A stretch of DNA of 64,000 nt from Bifidobacterium psychraerophilum (GTDB lineage Bacteria; Actinomycetota; Actinomycetes; Actinomycetales; Bifidobacteriaceae): assembly GCF_000741705.1 (NCBI RefSeq), contig NZ_JGZI01000010.1:248001-312000 (forward strand), written 5' to 3'. This document shows positions 20,325 to 28,345 of this stretch, piece after piece (the first letter of the stretch is position 1; every line of letters starts with the position of its first letter). The notes below the pieces were generated by a model. That model had not been told where the DNA came from. It worked only from the letters and a program-made list of their open reading frames with translations, and made no database searches. A program made the position numbers and the translations under genes.

Positions 20325-20353
20325 TTGTGATAATGGTTATCGTTAGTTACAAT
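20325..20353 (+). promoter_or_regulatory. Promoter of the AdcA-ZinT-like gene with an embedded Zur-like operator
   Basis: A -35 TTGTGA (20325-20330), 17-base spacer and -10 TACAAT (20348-20353) form a good sigma-A-type promoter. The sequence TGATAATGGTTATCG at 20328-20342 lies in the -35 and spacer. It matches the Fur/Zur-family palindrome TGATAATnATTATCA at 12 of 14 positions. A repressor bound here would block RNA polymerase. Because the downstream gene encodes a zinc-type binding protein, Zur is the natural candidate regulator. The 346-base divergent region 20115-20460 otherwise holds only the adhesin -10 box at 20189. Confidence 0.7.
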
Positions 20354-20460
20354 CTGATGCATGTTCCCATCCATTCGGATTCGGGGACATCACCACAGTC
20401 GCCCGGTGGTCCGGCTTCGATTTTGCACCACCACAACCTGGAAATTAGGTAACTCAGACC

Positions 20461-22038
20461 ATGACCGACCCGAACACCACCCCCAAGGCGATGTCCAGAG
20501 CCAGAGCCACGATCATCACCGTTACAGCAGCCGCAATCGCCATCGCGTTGATTGTCGGAAGCGTCATATTCTGGCGCAGCAAGGAATCATCGGCCCCGGA
20601 GGGCAATACAACGGCCGCGAACGCCGTCAACGGCATCAAGGACAGTTGCGAAGACGTCATAACGGTAACCGCATCAGTCAATCAGTGGGGCTCCCTTGCC
20701 AAGGAGCTCGGAGGCGATTGCGTAGCGGTCACCTCGATCATCAACTCGACCTCGGCGGACCCGCACGGCTATGAAGCCAGTCCTTCGGATCTCTCCACAA
20801 TCGCGCAGGCGGACATCGTTCTGATCAACGGAGCAGGATATGACGGATGGGCCGACACCACGCACGCCACGTCAGCAACACAGACCGTCATCGATGTGGG
20901 GACGCTGATGGGCATAACCGCCACCGAGGAGGAACATGACCATGAGGAGTCAGAAGGGCATCACCACCACGGTGACGTGAATCCGCATCTGTGGTTCAGC
21001 CCAGACGCGGTGCTGAAAACAGCCTCCGCTCTCACCGCGGCCTACACCACACATGCCGACGGCAATCCGAATGCCCAGGCGACGGTCCAGCGGCACTCAA
21101 ACGCCTGGAACAGCGATTATGCCGACTTCGTGGCGATGGTCAACACGGCACGCAAGGAGCAGGGCGCACGAAACTACGCAGCCACGGAATCCATAGCCGA
21201 CTTGCTGATGACCTATATCGGCGCGGTGAACAATACGCCGGAGACCTATACCAGTGCGGCCGCGAATGACGCGGAGCCCTCAGCCTCCGATCTGAAGAGC
21301 GCCATAGACATCGTTGCGGGACCGACGGTGGATGTGCTGATCGTCAACCCACAGGAGCTTGACGGCTTTGCCGAGCAATTGCAGGCCTCCGCCAAGAAGA
21401 GCAGCAAAACCATAGTCTCGGTCAGCGAGCAGCTTCCGGAACAGACACCGACCCTGCTGGGATGGCTCAGCCTGATCGCCAAACAGACCCTTGCGAATGA
21501 CACCTACAACGGATTCTTCCTCACCCAGGACGTCAAGGACCGCAGCCTGCAAGATTACGCCGGTGAATGGCAATCGGTGTACCCACTGCTCCAGGATGGC
21601 AGCCTGAAGGAGGTCATGGAAGCCAAGGCGGCGAGCGGGACGATGAGTGCTGAGGAATACACGCGCTACTACGACGTCGGATACAAAACCGATGTCTCCA
21701 CGATCACCATCGGATCCGACACCATGTCCTTCTCGCGCGGTGACGATACGGTATCCGCGAAATATCGATATGACGGTTTCCACATCCTTGATTATGCCAA
21801 AGGCAACCGTGGTGTGCGGTACCTCTTCACCGCGGTCGGCGAGGTCCCAGACGGTGCCCCGCAGGTCGTGCAGTTCTCCGACCACGGCATAGCATCCGAG
21901 AAGTCGGCGCACTTCCATATCTTCATGGGAGAGAACAGCCATACGCAGACGCTCAAGGAAATGGACAACTGGCCGACCTACTACCCCTCATCCCTCAGCA
22001 AGGAGGCGGTGGCCAAGGAGATGCTGGCCCATGGATAG
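20461..22038 (+). CDS. Metal-binding protein: ZnuA/AdcA-like domain fused to a ZinT domain
   Basis: The 525-residue protein has a hydrophobic anchor or signal at about 17-37 with no lipobox cysteine. A cluster A-I solute-binding domain (about 65-355) has H102 (DPHGYE), a His/Glu-rich loop 156-170, H176 (NPHLWF), E243 and D301 as likely metal ligands. A ZinT domain (about 356-525) begins LQDYAGEWQSVYPLL and has H475, H484 and H486, with the spacing of the ZinT zinc triad. AdcA of streptococci has the same two-domain plan. It should capture zinc or a similar metal outside the cell for import. No permease or ATPase gene is adjacent, so it is an orphan component. The ATG at 20461 has only a weak ribosome binding site. 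Confidence 0.88.
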   Translation: MTDPNTTPKAMSRARATIITVTAAAIAIALIVGSVIFWRSKESSAPEGNTTAANAVNGIKDSCEDVITVTASVNQWGSLAKELGGDCVAVTSIINSTSADPHGYEASPSDLSTIAQADIVLINGAGYDGWADTTHATSATQTVIDVGTLMGITATEEEHDHEESEGHHHHGDVNPHLWFSPDAVLKTASALTAAYTTHADGNPNAQATVQRHSNAWNSDYADFVAMVNTARKEQGARNYAATESIADLLMTYIGAVNNTPETYTSAAANDAEPSASDLKSAIDIVAGPTVDVLIVNPQELDGFAEQLQASAKKSSKTIVSVSEQLPEQTPTLLGWLSLIAKQTLANDTYNGFFLTQDVKDRSLQDYAGEWQSVYPLLQDGSLKEVMEAKAASGTMSAEEYTRYYDVGYKTDVSTITIGSDTMSFSRGDDTVSAKYRYDGFHILDYAKGNRGVRYLFTAVGEVPDGAPQVVQFSDHGIASEKSAHFHIFMGENSHTQTLKEMDNWPTYYPSSLSKEAVAKEMLAHG

Positions 22039-22167
22039 TCCCCATCGCCCCGTCTTCTGGACGTAAAGCCACGGTCGGGCGGTTGATTACCGCACATTGT
22101 TCGGCAATCATGCTAAACTGTGGGTTTGTCTGTCAGGAATAAAGCACACACGTCGTTTGGAGTAATA

Positions 22168-22428
22168 GTGGCAAACATCAAGTCGCAGAAGAAGCGCGTC
22201 ATCACCAATGACAAGGCGCACGAGCGCAACATCGCGGTCAAGAGCTCAATCAAGACCGCCGTTCGTTCCGTACAGAAGGCCGTGGAAAGCGGCGACAAGG
22301 CTGCTGCACAGTCCGCATACCAGCTTGCCGCCCAGCGCCTCGACAAGGCCGCGGGCAAGGGTGTGATTCACAAGAATCAGGCCGCCAACCGCAAGTCAGG
22401 TCTGGCTTCAGCAGTGAACGCCATCTGA
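22168..22428 (+). CDS. rpsT: 30S ribosomal protein S20
   Basis: The 86-residue basic helical protein starts [20 protein letters not shown], the classical S20 start, and binds 16S rRNA in the small subunit body. The GTG at 22168 is chosen because GGAG lies 5 bases before it and S20 proteins begin with (M)ANIKSQ. A longer frame from 22120 would add an unsupported leader of 16 residues. A strong terminator follows at 22451. It is transcribed alone, as is usual. Confidence 0.97.
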   Translation: MANIKSQKKRVITNDKAHERNIAVKSSIKTAVRSVQKAVESGDKAAAQSAYQLAAQRLDKAAGKGVIHKNQAANRKSGLASAVNAI

Positions 22429-22450
22429 TTGCACACCTTACGGTACGCTT

Positions 22451-22482
22451 CGACCCCGCATGGCAACATGCGGGGTCGTTTT
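22451..22482 (+). terminator. Intrinsic terminator of rpsT
   Basis: A perfect 12-base stem (cgaccccgcatg, 22451-22462, with 22467-22478) closed by the loop gcaa is followed by TTTT, 22 bases after the rpsT stop. Confidence 0.92.
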
Positions 22483-22541
22483 GTATGTGCACCAGGCATC
22501 CCGCTCAATGAGCGGATCGGCACCGCTCGGGAGGGATATCC

Positions 22542-23321
22542 TCAGCCTTCGTGATGCTTGCCGGCTGCTTCCGGTGGTATGTTCACAGCCGCATCCTGAG
22601 GCTCGTGCACCTGCGGATGCACGACAGGGCGGCGCAGATAGCGCGACCTCATACGAAGATGGGCGCGTTCACGCTCCAGGGCGCCGGGAAGCATGATGTT
22701 GAACTTCACGGACAGCAGGCGCATGGCGACCACCAGGGCGACGATGCCCAGGTCGAGTGCCATCTCGCCATGCAGATCGATGATGCCGGCCCGGACGCAT
22801 TTGCTGACGATGACCGTCAGGATGCAGCCGACGAAGGAAGGCACCGCATACCAGTGTTTATCCCTGATGATCGAGGGCACCTCATTGAGCAGGGTGTCCC
22901 GGATCAGCCCCCCTGCCAAGGCGGTAAACATCCCCAGGAACACCGCAGTCATCCCGGATGTATGGAAGGCCATGGCCTTAGCGGTGCCATTGACCGCGAA
23001 CAATCCGAGAGCCATGGCATCGACGACGATCATCGATCTGGTGAGGTTCCCGATTTCCGGATGCGCGATCGCGACCACGACCCCAGAAAGCAAGGCGGAC
23101 AGCACATAGCCCTTGTTGGTGATGCCGGTCGGGGGAAGACTGCCCAGCAGCACATCGCGGACGATGCCTCCCCCCAAAGCCGTGACCCACGAAATCATCA
23201 GAATCGAGAAGATATCGTAATGCTTGCGGGTCGCGGCCAGACCACCGGAAAGACCCGAACAGAAAATAGCCAGATACTCTATGCCGATGAAGACGGCATT
23301 GCTTTCTAACGCAACCGACAT
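22542..23321 (-). CDS. TRIC-family (UPF0126) membrane protein, probable cation channel
   Basis: The 259-residue membrane protein has two repeated halves, each with a glycine-rich motif: TALGGGIVRDVLLG and TALAGGLIRDTLLNEVP. This is the signature of the bacterial TRIC/UPF0126 (YicG/YadS) family, which has six or seven transmembrane helices and homologues that act as trimeric potassium-permeable channels. A basic cytoplasmic tail of about 55 residues ends the protein. The ATG at 23321 follows GGGGAGAG; the longer frame from 23363 lacks a ribosome binding site. Physiological role unknown. Confidence 0.85.
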   Translation of the reverse strand: MSVALESNAVFIGIEYLAIFCSGLSGGLAATRKHYDIFSILMISWVTALGGGIVRDVLLGSLPPTGITNKGYVLSALLSGVVVAIAHPEIGNLTRSMIVVDAMALGLFAVNGTAKAMAFHTSGMTAVFLGMFTALAGGLIRDTLLNEVPSIIRDKHWYAVPSFVGCILTVIVSKCVRAGIIDLHGEMALDLGIVALVVAMRLLSVKFNIMLPGALERERAHLRMRSRYLRRPVVHPQVHEPQDAAVNIPPEAAGKHHEG

Positions 23322-23416
23322 AGTTCTCTCCCCAACAAGCACCGGCAATATACGCGCTGCCAAGACTACCCGAAATCAACGGCGACTCGCTGTGTCCGGA
23401 GAGGTATTTCCGTACG

Positions 23417-24475
23417 CTAGCCGATGACGACAACAGGTTTGATCAGATCGCGGGGCTTCTCCTTCATCAAAGCAACCGCATCCGCGATATGCTCGAATCC
23501 TTCGAAACGGTGCGTGATCATCAGTGATGGGTCAACCCGTCCATGAACCACCATGCTCGCCAGGCGTTCCATACGCAGCCGGCCACCGGGCATCAGCCCT
23601 CCGTGGATGGTTTTGTGCCCCATTCCCACACCCCAATCGAGTCTGGGAATCCTGACATGGTCCCCATTGCCAAGATAATTCACGTTACCGATGGCGCCAC
23701 CCGGCTTGAGCATGCGTATCGCCGGCTCGAATGTATCGACATCACCGCCGGCGATGAGTACCCTATCGACACCTTCGCCATCGGTCATCTCCAGAATCTG
23801 GTCATCGATCGGGCCATCCTTGTAACTGATGGTGTCCGTCGCGCCATATTTCCGGGCAACCTCAACGCATATGGGTCTGGACCCAACGCCTATGACCCTC
23901 GATGCACCCCGAAGAACGGCACCACGCACACACATCAGACCTACCGGACCGATGCCGATCACGCATACCGACTCACCGTACGTGACCTTCGCCATCTCGG
24001 AGGCATGGAAGCCCGTCGGCATCATATCCGAAAGCATGCAAGCGGTTTCGAAACCTATTCCACTGGGAAGCAGAGCCAGATTGGCGTCGGCCTCGTTGAT
24101 GTGGATCTTTTCCGCGAACACGCCATCCTTGCCATTGGAGAACTTCCATCCTCCCAGCATTCCACCGGAATGCACCGAGTACCCACGCTGAGCCTCGCGT
24201 GAACCCCAATCCGGTGTTATCGCAGGCATAATGACGATATCCCCAGGTGAGAAATCCTTCACTAAAGCGCCGACTTCGATGATCTCCCCCACACCTTCAT
24301 GCCCTAAAACAAGATTGTGCCGGTCGCCTATCGCACCCTCCCACACCGTATGAATATCCGAGGTGCAGGGAGCCAGGGCCACCGGACGACAGATCGCATC
24401 AAGTGGTCCGCAGGCGGGATCCTCCTTCTCAATCCAACCGGCTTTGTTCAATTCAAGCATCGCATACGCTTTCAT
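23417..24475 (-). CDS. adh: NADP-dependent secondary alcohol dehydrogenase (isopropanol dehydrogenase type)
   Basis: The 352-residue zinc enzyme closely resembles, from start to end, the clostridial and Thermoanaerobacter secondary alcohol dehydrogenases that reduce ketones such as acetone with NADPH. It has the same length and phrases such as APCTSDIHTVWEGAIG, ITPDWG and GGLMPGGRLRMERL. The catalytic zinc ligands C37, H59 and D150 are present, as are the NADP-selecting residues G198, S199, R200 and Y218. The ATG at 24475 follows AAAGGA by 7 bases. It stands alone between a TRIC gene and the ilvE terminator. This kind of enzyme is unusual in bifidobacteria, and gain from Clostridia is likely. 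Confidence 0.92.
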   Translation of the reverse strand: MKAYAMLELNKAGWIEKEDPACGPLDAICRPVALAPCTSDIHTVWEGAIGDRHNLVLGHEGVGEIIEVGALVKDFSPGDIVIMPAITPDWGSREAQRGYSVHSGGMLGGWKFSNGKDGVFAEKIHINEADANLALLPSGIGFETACMLSDMMPTGFHASEMAKVTYGESVCVIGIGPVGLMCVRGAVLRGASRVIGVGSRPICVEVARKYGATDTISYKDGPIDDQILEMTDGEGVDRVLIAGGDVDTFEPAIRMLKPGGAIGNVNYLGNGDHVRIPRLDWGVGMGHKTIHGGLMPGGRLRMERLASMVVHGRVDPSLMITHRFEGFEHIADAVALMKEKPRDLIKPVVVIG

Positions 24476-24550
24476 GGCATTGTCCTTTCGCACGAGGTCG
24501 TCGTTGACCGGATGCCTGCAGGTCTGATGTCACGATACGGCATCCACATC

Positions 24551-24576
24551 ACATAGTAACAAATTAAACACTATGT
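24551..24576. promoter_or_regulatory. Inverted repeat upstream of the secondary alcohol dehydrogenase gene
   Basis: ACATAGT and ACTATGT form perfect 7-base arms around a 12-base AT-rich centre, 76-101 bases before the dehydrogenase ATG. The shape fits an operator for a dimeric regulator such as TetR or MarR types. No T-run follows, so it is not a terminator. The regulator is unknown. Confidence 0.4.
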
Positions 24577-24605
24577 ACGGCATATGTGACGGGACATGCA
24601 TGCAT

Positions 24606-24645
24606 AACAAAGAGGTGGTCGTCGTCCACCGGGACGACGACCACC
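24606..24645 (-). terminator. Intrinsic terminator of ilvE
   Basis: A perfect 14-base stem (24614-24627 with 24632-24645; arm ggtggtcgtcgtcc) closed by a 4-base loop lies 24 bases after the ilvE stop. On the minus strand it is followed by the T-rich tail CTCTTTGTTA. Confidence 0.85.
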
Positions 24646-24668
24646 ATGTTATGACGTGCGGCTGGGTG

Positions 24669-25796
24669 TCAGCACACCTTCCACATCCAGTTGTGCGGAT
24701 CCTCGCGTTCACCGAGCTGGATGCCCAGCAGCTCCTCACGCAACTTCACCGTGAGCTCTCCTGAGCCTCCATCCGCAACCGTCACATCGAAGCTATCGGA
24801 CTTGAAACGTCCGATCGGCGTGATGATCGCGGCTGTTCCGCATGCAAAGACCTCGGTGACCTCGCCCGATTTGATGTCCTCAAGCAGATCATCGAGCTTG
24901 ATCATCGTTTCCACGACGTCGCGATTCTGGTCCTTGAGCAGCTGGATCAGTGAATCCCTCGTGATGCCGGGCAGTATGCTGCCGGTCAGGCTCGGGGTCT
25001 CCAGATGCCCATCCTTGTGCACGGCGAACATATTCATGCCACCGAGTTCCTCAAGATAGGTCTTCGTCGCGGCATCGACGAAGCAGACCTGTTCGCAGCC
25101 ATGCTCCAGACCGCGGTATTCACCGAGCAGCGAGGCCGCATAGTTGCCGCCGCACTTGGCGAAGCCCGTGCCTCCGGGACCGGTACGGAACCATTTGTCC
25201 TCGACCCAGATGCTTACCGGCTTCACACCGCCTGGGAAGTATGGCCCGGATGGTGAGGCGATCACGCAATAATCCACTTCCTCAGGTGCACGCACACCGA
25301 GGAAAGGCTCCGAGGCGAACATGAAGGGACGCATGTACAGGGTGTACTCGCGACGGGTGGGAACCCAATCGACATCCTGCTTGACGAGGGCGGCGACCGA
25401 AGCGAGGAAGTCATCGATGCCGAGTTCCGGAAGGTACAGACGCTTGGCCGAATTCTGGAAACGCCGCGCATTGGCATCCGGCCTGAAGAGCCAGGTCGAA
25501 CCATCGCTGTGACGGTATGCCTTGAGACCTTCGAAGACCTCCTGCGCATAGTGCAGCACCGATGCGCCCGGATCAAGCCTCAAGGGGGCATAGGGCTCCA
25601 CGCGGCGATCCGACCAACCCTCGCCCTTGGTCCAGCTGATATGGCTCATATGATCCGAAAAGACCTGTCCGAAGGCCGGCTTGTCGATGAGTTCCTTGCG
25701 CTTCGATTCGGAAGCGGGCTCCGTGTTGGCCAGAATGGTGAATGCTTCGGCCTGTGCATCCAAAGCGGCCGGATCGTGATGTGATTGCTCTGTCAT
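24669..25796 (-). CDS. ilvE: Branched-chain amino acid aminotransferase
   Basis: The 375-residue class IV PLP aminotransferase transfers the amino group of glutamate to the 2-oxo acids of leucine, isoleucine and valine. The PLP lysine is K214 in GGTGFAKCGGNYAASL. HYAQEVFEGLKAYR and EVFACGTAAIITPIG are the standard cofactor- and substrate-binding segments. The length fits the actinobacterial and mitochondrial type II form. It is a single gene with its own terminator. The ribosome binding site before the ATG is weak (AAGAAG at about 10 bases). Confidence 0.96.
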   Translation of the reverse strand: MTEQSHHDPAALDAQAEAFTILANTEPASESKRKELIDKPAFGQVFSDHMSHISWTKGEGWSDRRVEPYAPLRLDPGASVLHYAQEVFEGLKAYRHSDGSTWLFRPDANARRFQNSAKRLYLPELGIDDFLASVAALVKQDVDWVPTRREYTLYMRPFMFASEPFLGVRAPEEVDYCVIASPSGPYFPGGVKPVSIWVEDKWFRTGPGGTGFAKCGGNYAASLLGEYRGLEHGCEQVCFVDAATKTYLEELGGMNMFAVHKDGHLETPSLTGSILPGITRDSLIQLLKDQNRDVVETMIKLDDLLEDIKSGEVTEVFACGTAAIITPIGRFKSDSFDVTVADGGSGELTVKLREELLGIQLGEREDPHNWMWKVC

Positions 25797-25927
25797 ACTA
25801 TCGTGCTTCTTCTTGCTGTTGCCGCATACGCGGCTGTGATCATAAAGGGCCTCAGGGCTTCTGGCTCAGCACCCACACCTGCACTATCGCACAGGTGCGC
25901 CGTCTTCGCGTGAGGCGGCTCACATTA

Positions 25928-25962
25928 TGAAAACGCACGGCCGACCCAGAAGCCGACCGTGC
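25928..25962 (-). terminator. Intrinsic terminator of rplY
   Basis: On the minus strand GCACGGTCGGC pairs with GTCGGCCGTGC (11 base pairs, two G-T) around the loop TTCTGG. GTTTTC follows. The hairpin begins 18 bases after the rplY stop. Confidence 0.85.
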
Positions 25963-25980
25963 GCTCTGCGTGAATCAGAA

Positions 25981-26610
25981 CTACTCGGCGTCCGCGTCGG
26001 CGGCATCGGCAGTGGCGTCCGCATCCTCGGCAGGTGCCTCTGTGGTGGTCTCCGGCTCAAGGGACTCTTCCTTCGGCACCTCGACGGTCACGACGGAATC
26101 TTCAGGATCGTCGATGATCAGCTCGGCGCCCTCAGGCAGCTTCACATCCTTGGCGAGAACCTTCTCGCCGTCGCCAAGACCTTCGACGTTGACCACAATG
26201 CGCTCGGGCAGGTTGGTGACATCGGCACGGACCTCAAGGTTCTGCATATCGACGAATGCCACGGCCGCACCGGTGGTCTCACCTTCGACGAAGACAGGAA
26301 CCTCGACGACGACCTTCTCCCCTGCACGGACCTCAAGGAAGTCGATGTGCTCGACCTGACGCTTCACAGGATTGCGCTGCACATCCTTGACCACGGCCAT
26401 CTTGCTGCCGTCGTCATACTTCAGCTCGAACAGTGCGTTGGTGTGGCGCAGCGCGTTGGTGGTTTCCTTCATCGGCAGCTTGATGAAGGTCGGCTCGTTG
26501 CCGCCCGCATAGATCGTCGCAGGGATCTGGAATGCGACGCGCATACGACGTGCTGCGCCCTTGCCGAACTCACTGCGTGTTTCACCCTGAATGGTAATGG
26601 TGTTTGCCAT
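25981..26610 (-). CDS. rplY: 50S ribosomal protein bL25, CTC (long) form
   Basis: The 209-residue protein has an N-terminal L25 domain that binds 5S rRNA and the C-terminal beta-rich TL5/CTC domain, ending in a long acidic tail rich in Glu, Asp, Ala and Thr. The start MANTITIQGETRSEFGKGAARRMR is typical. The ATG at 26610 has GAGGAGAG 6 bases upstream, so the 34-residue extension in the longer frame from 26712 is rejected. In other bacteria CTC proteins are linked to general stress. Confidence 0.95.
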   Translation of the reverse strand: MANTITIQGETRSEFGKGAARRMRVAFQIPATIYAGGNEPTFIKLPMKETTNALRHTNALFELKYDDGSKMAVVKDVQRNPVKRQVEHIDFLEVRAGEKVVVEVPVFVEGETTGAAVAFVDMQNLEVRADVTNLPERIVVNVEGLGDGEKVLAKDVKLPEGAELIIDDPEDSVVTVEVPKEESLEPETTTEAPAEDADATADAADADAE

Positions 26611-26839
26611 GATGCTCTCCTCGTTACATACACAGCGTGCCGCATGCACACTATGTCGTATCAGTGTCTTGTACCGATCCTCCGGCGCATCGACGCGTCG
26701 AAAGATCTCCATGAGGAGCAGACCAATCAGCCGAGTCGATTACGGGAACGAATCATCGATTCCCCTCGCCAAAGCAATGAAGCATACGATAGCACATGCC
26801 AAGGGACAACTGAGCCGATGCGCAGGAGCCGTGGAAGCA

Positions 26840-26907
26840 TGCGTACCCGGTCATATGACCAGGCCCTCTCAGACCTGGCACGACAGACCTGACATGACGG
26901 GTACGCA
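26840..26907. repeat. Branched inverted repeat between pntB and rplY
   Basis: Outer arms tgcgtacccggtcat (26840-26854) and atgacgggtacgca (26894-26907) pair over 14 bases with one bulge. They enclose a smaller hairpin, ccagg to cctgg. No T-run follows on either strand. It lies 32 bases past the pntB stop, and about 230 bases before the rplY start. The 328-base gap 26611-26938 holds nothing else that I recognise apart from whatever promoter serves rplY. Confidence 0.5.
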
Positions 26908-26938
26908 CAAGCTCACCCCGTGATCGAGACGCGGCGGA

Positions 26939-28345
26939 TCAGGAGGACAGTTCCTTCACGGCGGCGATGATAGCCTGCAGCTCTGCCTTGGCGTCTCCGA
27001 AGAGCATCTGCGTGTTGTCGTTGAAATACAACTCGTTCTCGATGCCCGCATATCCTTTGCCGCGCCCGCGCTTGATCACCACGACGTTCTGCGCCTTGTC
27101 GACATCGAGTATCGGCATGCCGGAGACGGCCGTCCCCGCTTTGCGAGCCGCAGGGTTGGTGACGTCATTCGCACCGACCACCAGGGAGATCGAAGCCGTG
27201 GGGAACTGTGGGTTGATCTCATCGAGGTCAACCAGCTCCTCGTACGGAACGTTCGCTTCCGCAAGCAGCACGTTCATATGACCTGGCATACGTCCGGCAA
27301 CGGGATGAATGGCATAGAGCACTTCGATGCCTTTGGCCTTGAGCAGTTCGCCCAGATCCGCAAGCTCACGTTGGGCCTGCGCCTGCGCCAGACCGAAACC
27401 AGGTGTGAAGATGACCTTCTCCGCATACGCCAGTTGCACGGCCACATCATCGGCTGTGGTTTCCTTCATCGTCCCTTCGGGACCCTCGGCATCCCCCGCC
27501 GTTCCGGTATCACCGAAGCCACCGAGCAGGACGCTGGAAAGCGGACGGTTCATCGCCTTGGCCATCAGGACCGAAAGCGTGACACCCGCCGCGCCGACGA
27601 GAGCACCCGCGATGATCAGCGCGACATTGTCTATGGCAAGACCGCTCATCGCGACCGCCGTACCCGTGCACGCGTTGAGAACGGAGATCACCACCGGCAT
27701 ATCGGCCCCACCGATGGGGAAGACGAACAGCAGTCCATAGATCAACGCCAGCAATGCGGTGAGCAAGGACCACAGCAGGCGTCGTTCAGGCTGGATGATC
27801 AGCATGACGAAGCTTGCGACAGCCAGCAGCACGCAGAGCAGACTCCATAGGTTCTTCAGCGGCAGTGAAATCGGCTTGCCGGGAATCACACCCTGCAGTT
27901 TGCCAGCGGCCACCAGCGATCCGGTGAAGGTCACCGAACCGATCAGCACACCCAGACCGGCGGTGACCAGCACCACGCTTCCCGGGGTCGATGACGATGC
28001 GAGAATATCGTTCAGTGCCACCAACGCAGCGGCGCCACCACCCACGGTGTTGAACACCGAGACCAGCTGCGGCATATCGGTCATTTTGACCTTCTTGGCC
28101 GAATACACTCCGGCGAATCCTCCGACGAGGATCCCGGCTACGAGCACGATGACGGCGGTCGAGGAGATGAAGCCCACCACGAAGAGGTGCACGAAAGCCA
28201 TCACCACGGCGAGCACCATGCCCTCAGCGGAGATGCGATTGCCTTTTCGCGCCGTCTTCGGCGAGTTCATGAAGTGCAGACCGATCACGAACATGACGGA
28301 AGCCAGCAGATATACGAACCACGCGACTATATCGATGTTGCTCAT
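26939..28345 (-). CDS. pntB: NAD(P) transhydrogenase subunit beta
   Basis: The 468-residue protein has about nine transmembrane helices (domain II) and a C-terminal NADP(H)-binding domain III with HPVAGRMPGHMNVLLAEA and SLVVGANDVTNP. The complex uses the proton gradient to drive hydride transfer from NADH to NADP+, supplying NADPH. The ATG overlaps the stop of pntAb by four bases (ATGA), showing translational coupling. It is the last gene of pntAa-pntAb-pntB. Length and motifs are normal. Confidence 0.96.
   Translation of the reverse strand: MSNIDIVAWFVYLLASVMFVIGLHFMNSPKTARKGNRISAEGMVLAVVMAFVHLFVVGFISSTAVIVLVAGILVGGFAGVYSAKKVKMTDMPQLVSVFNTVGGGAAALVALNDILASSSTPGSVVLVTAGLGVLIGSVTFTGSLVAAGKLQGVIPGKPISLPLKNLWSLLCVLLAVASFVMLIIQPERRLLWSLLTALLALIYGLLFVFPIGGADMPVVISVLNACTGTAVAMSGLAIDNVALIIAGALVGAAGVTLSVLMAKAMNRPLSSVLLGGFGDTGTAGDAEGPEGTMKETTADDVAVQLAYAEKVIFTPGFGLAQAQAQRELADLGELLKAKGIEVLYAIHPVAGRMPGHMNVLLAEANVPYEELVDLDEINPQFPTASISLVVGANDVTNPAARKAGTAVSGMPILDVDKAQNVVVIKRGRGKGYAGIENELYFNDNTQMLFGDAKAELQAIIAAVKELSS

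Noticed and set aside
25797-25934. T-box or leader peptide attenuator before ilvE
   Set aside because: No branched-chain codon run and no terminator/antiterminator pair was seen in the short upstream region.
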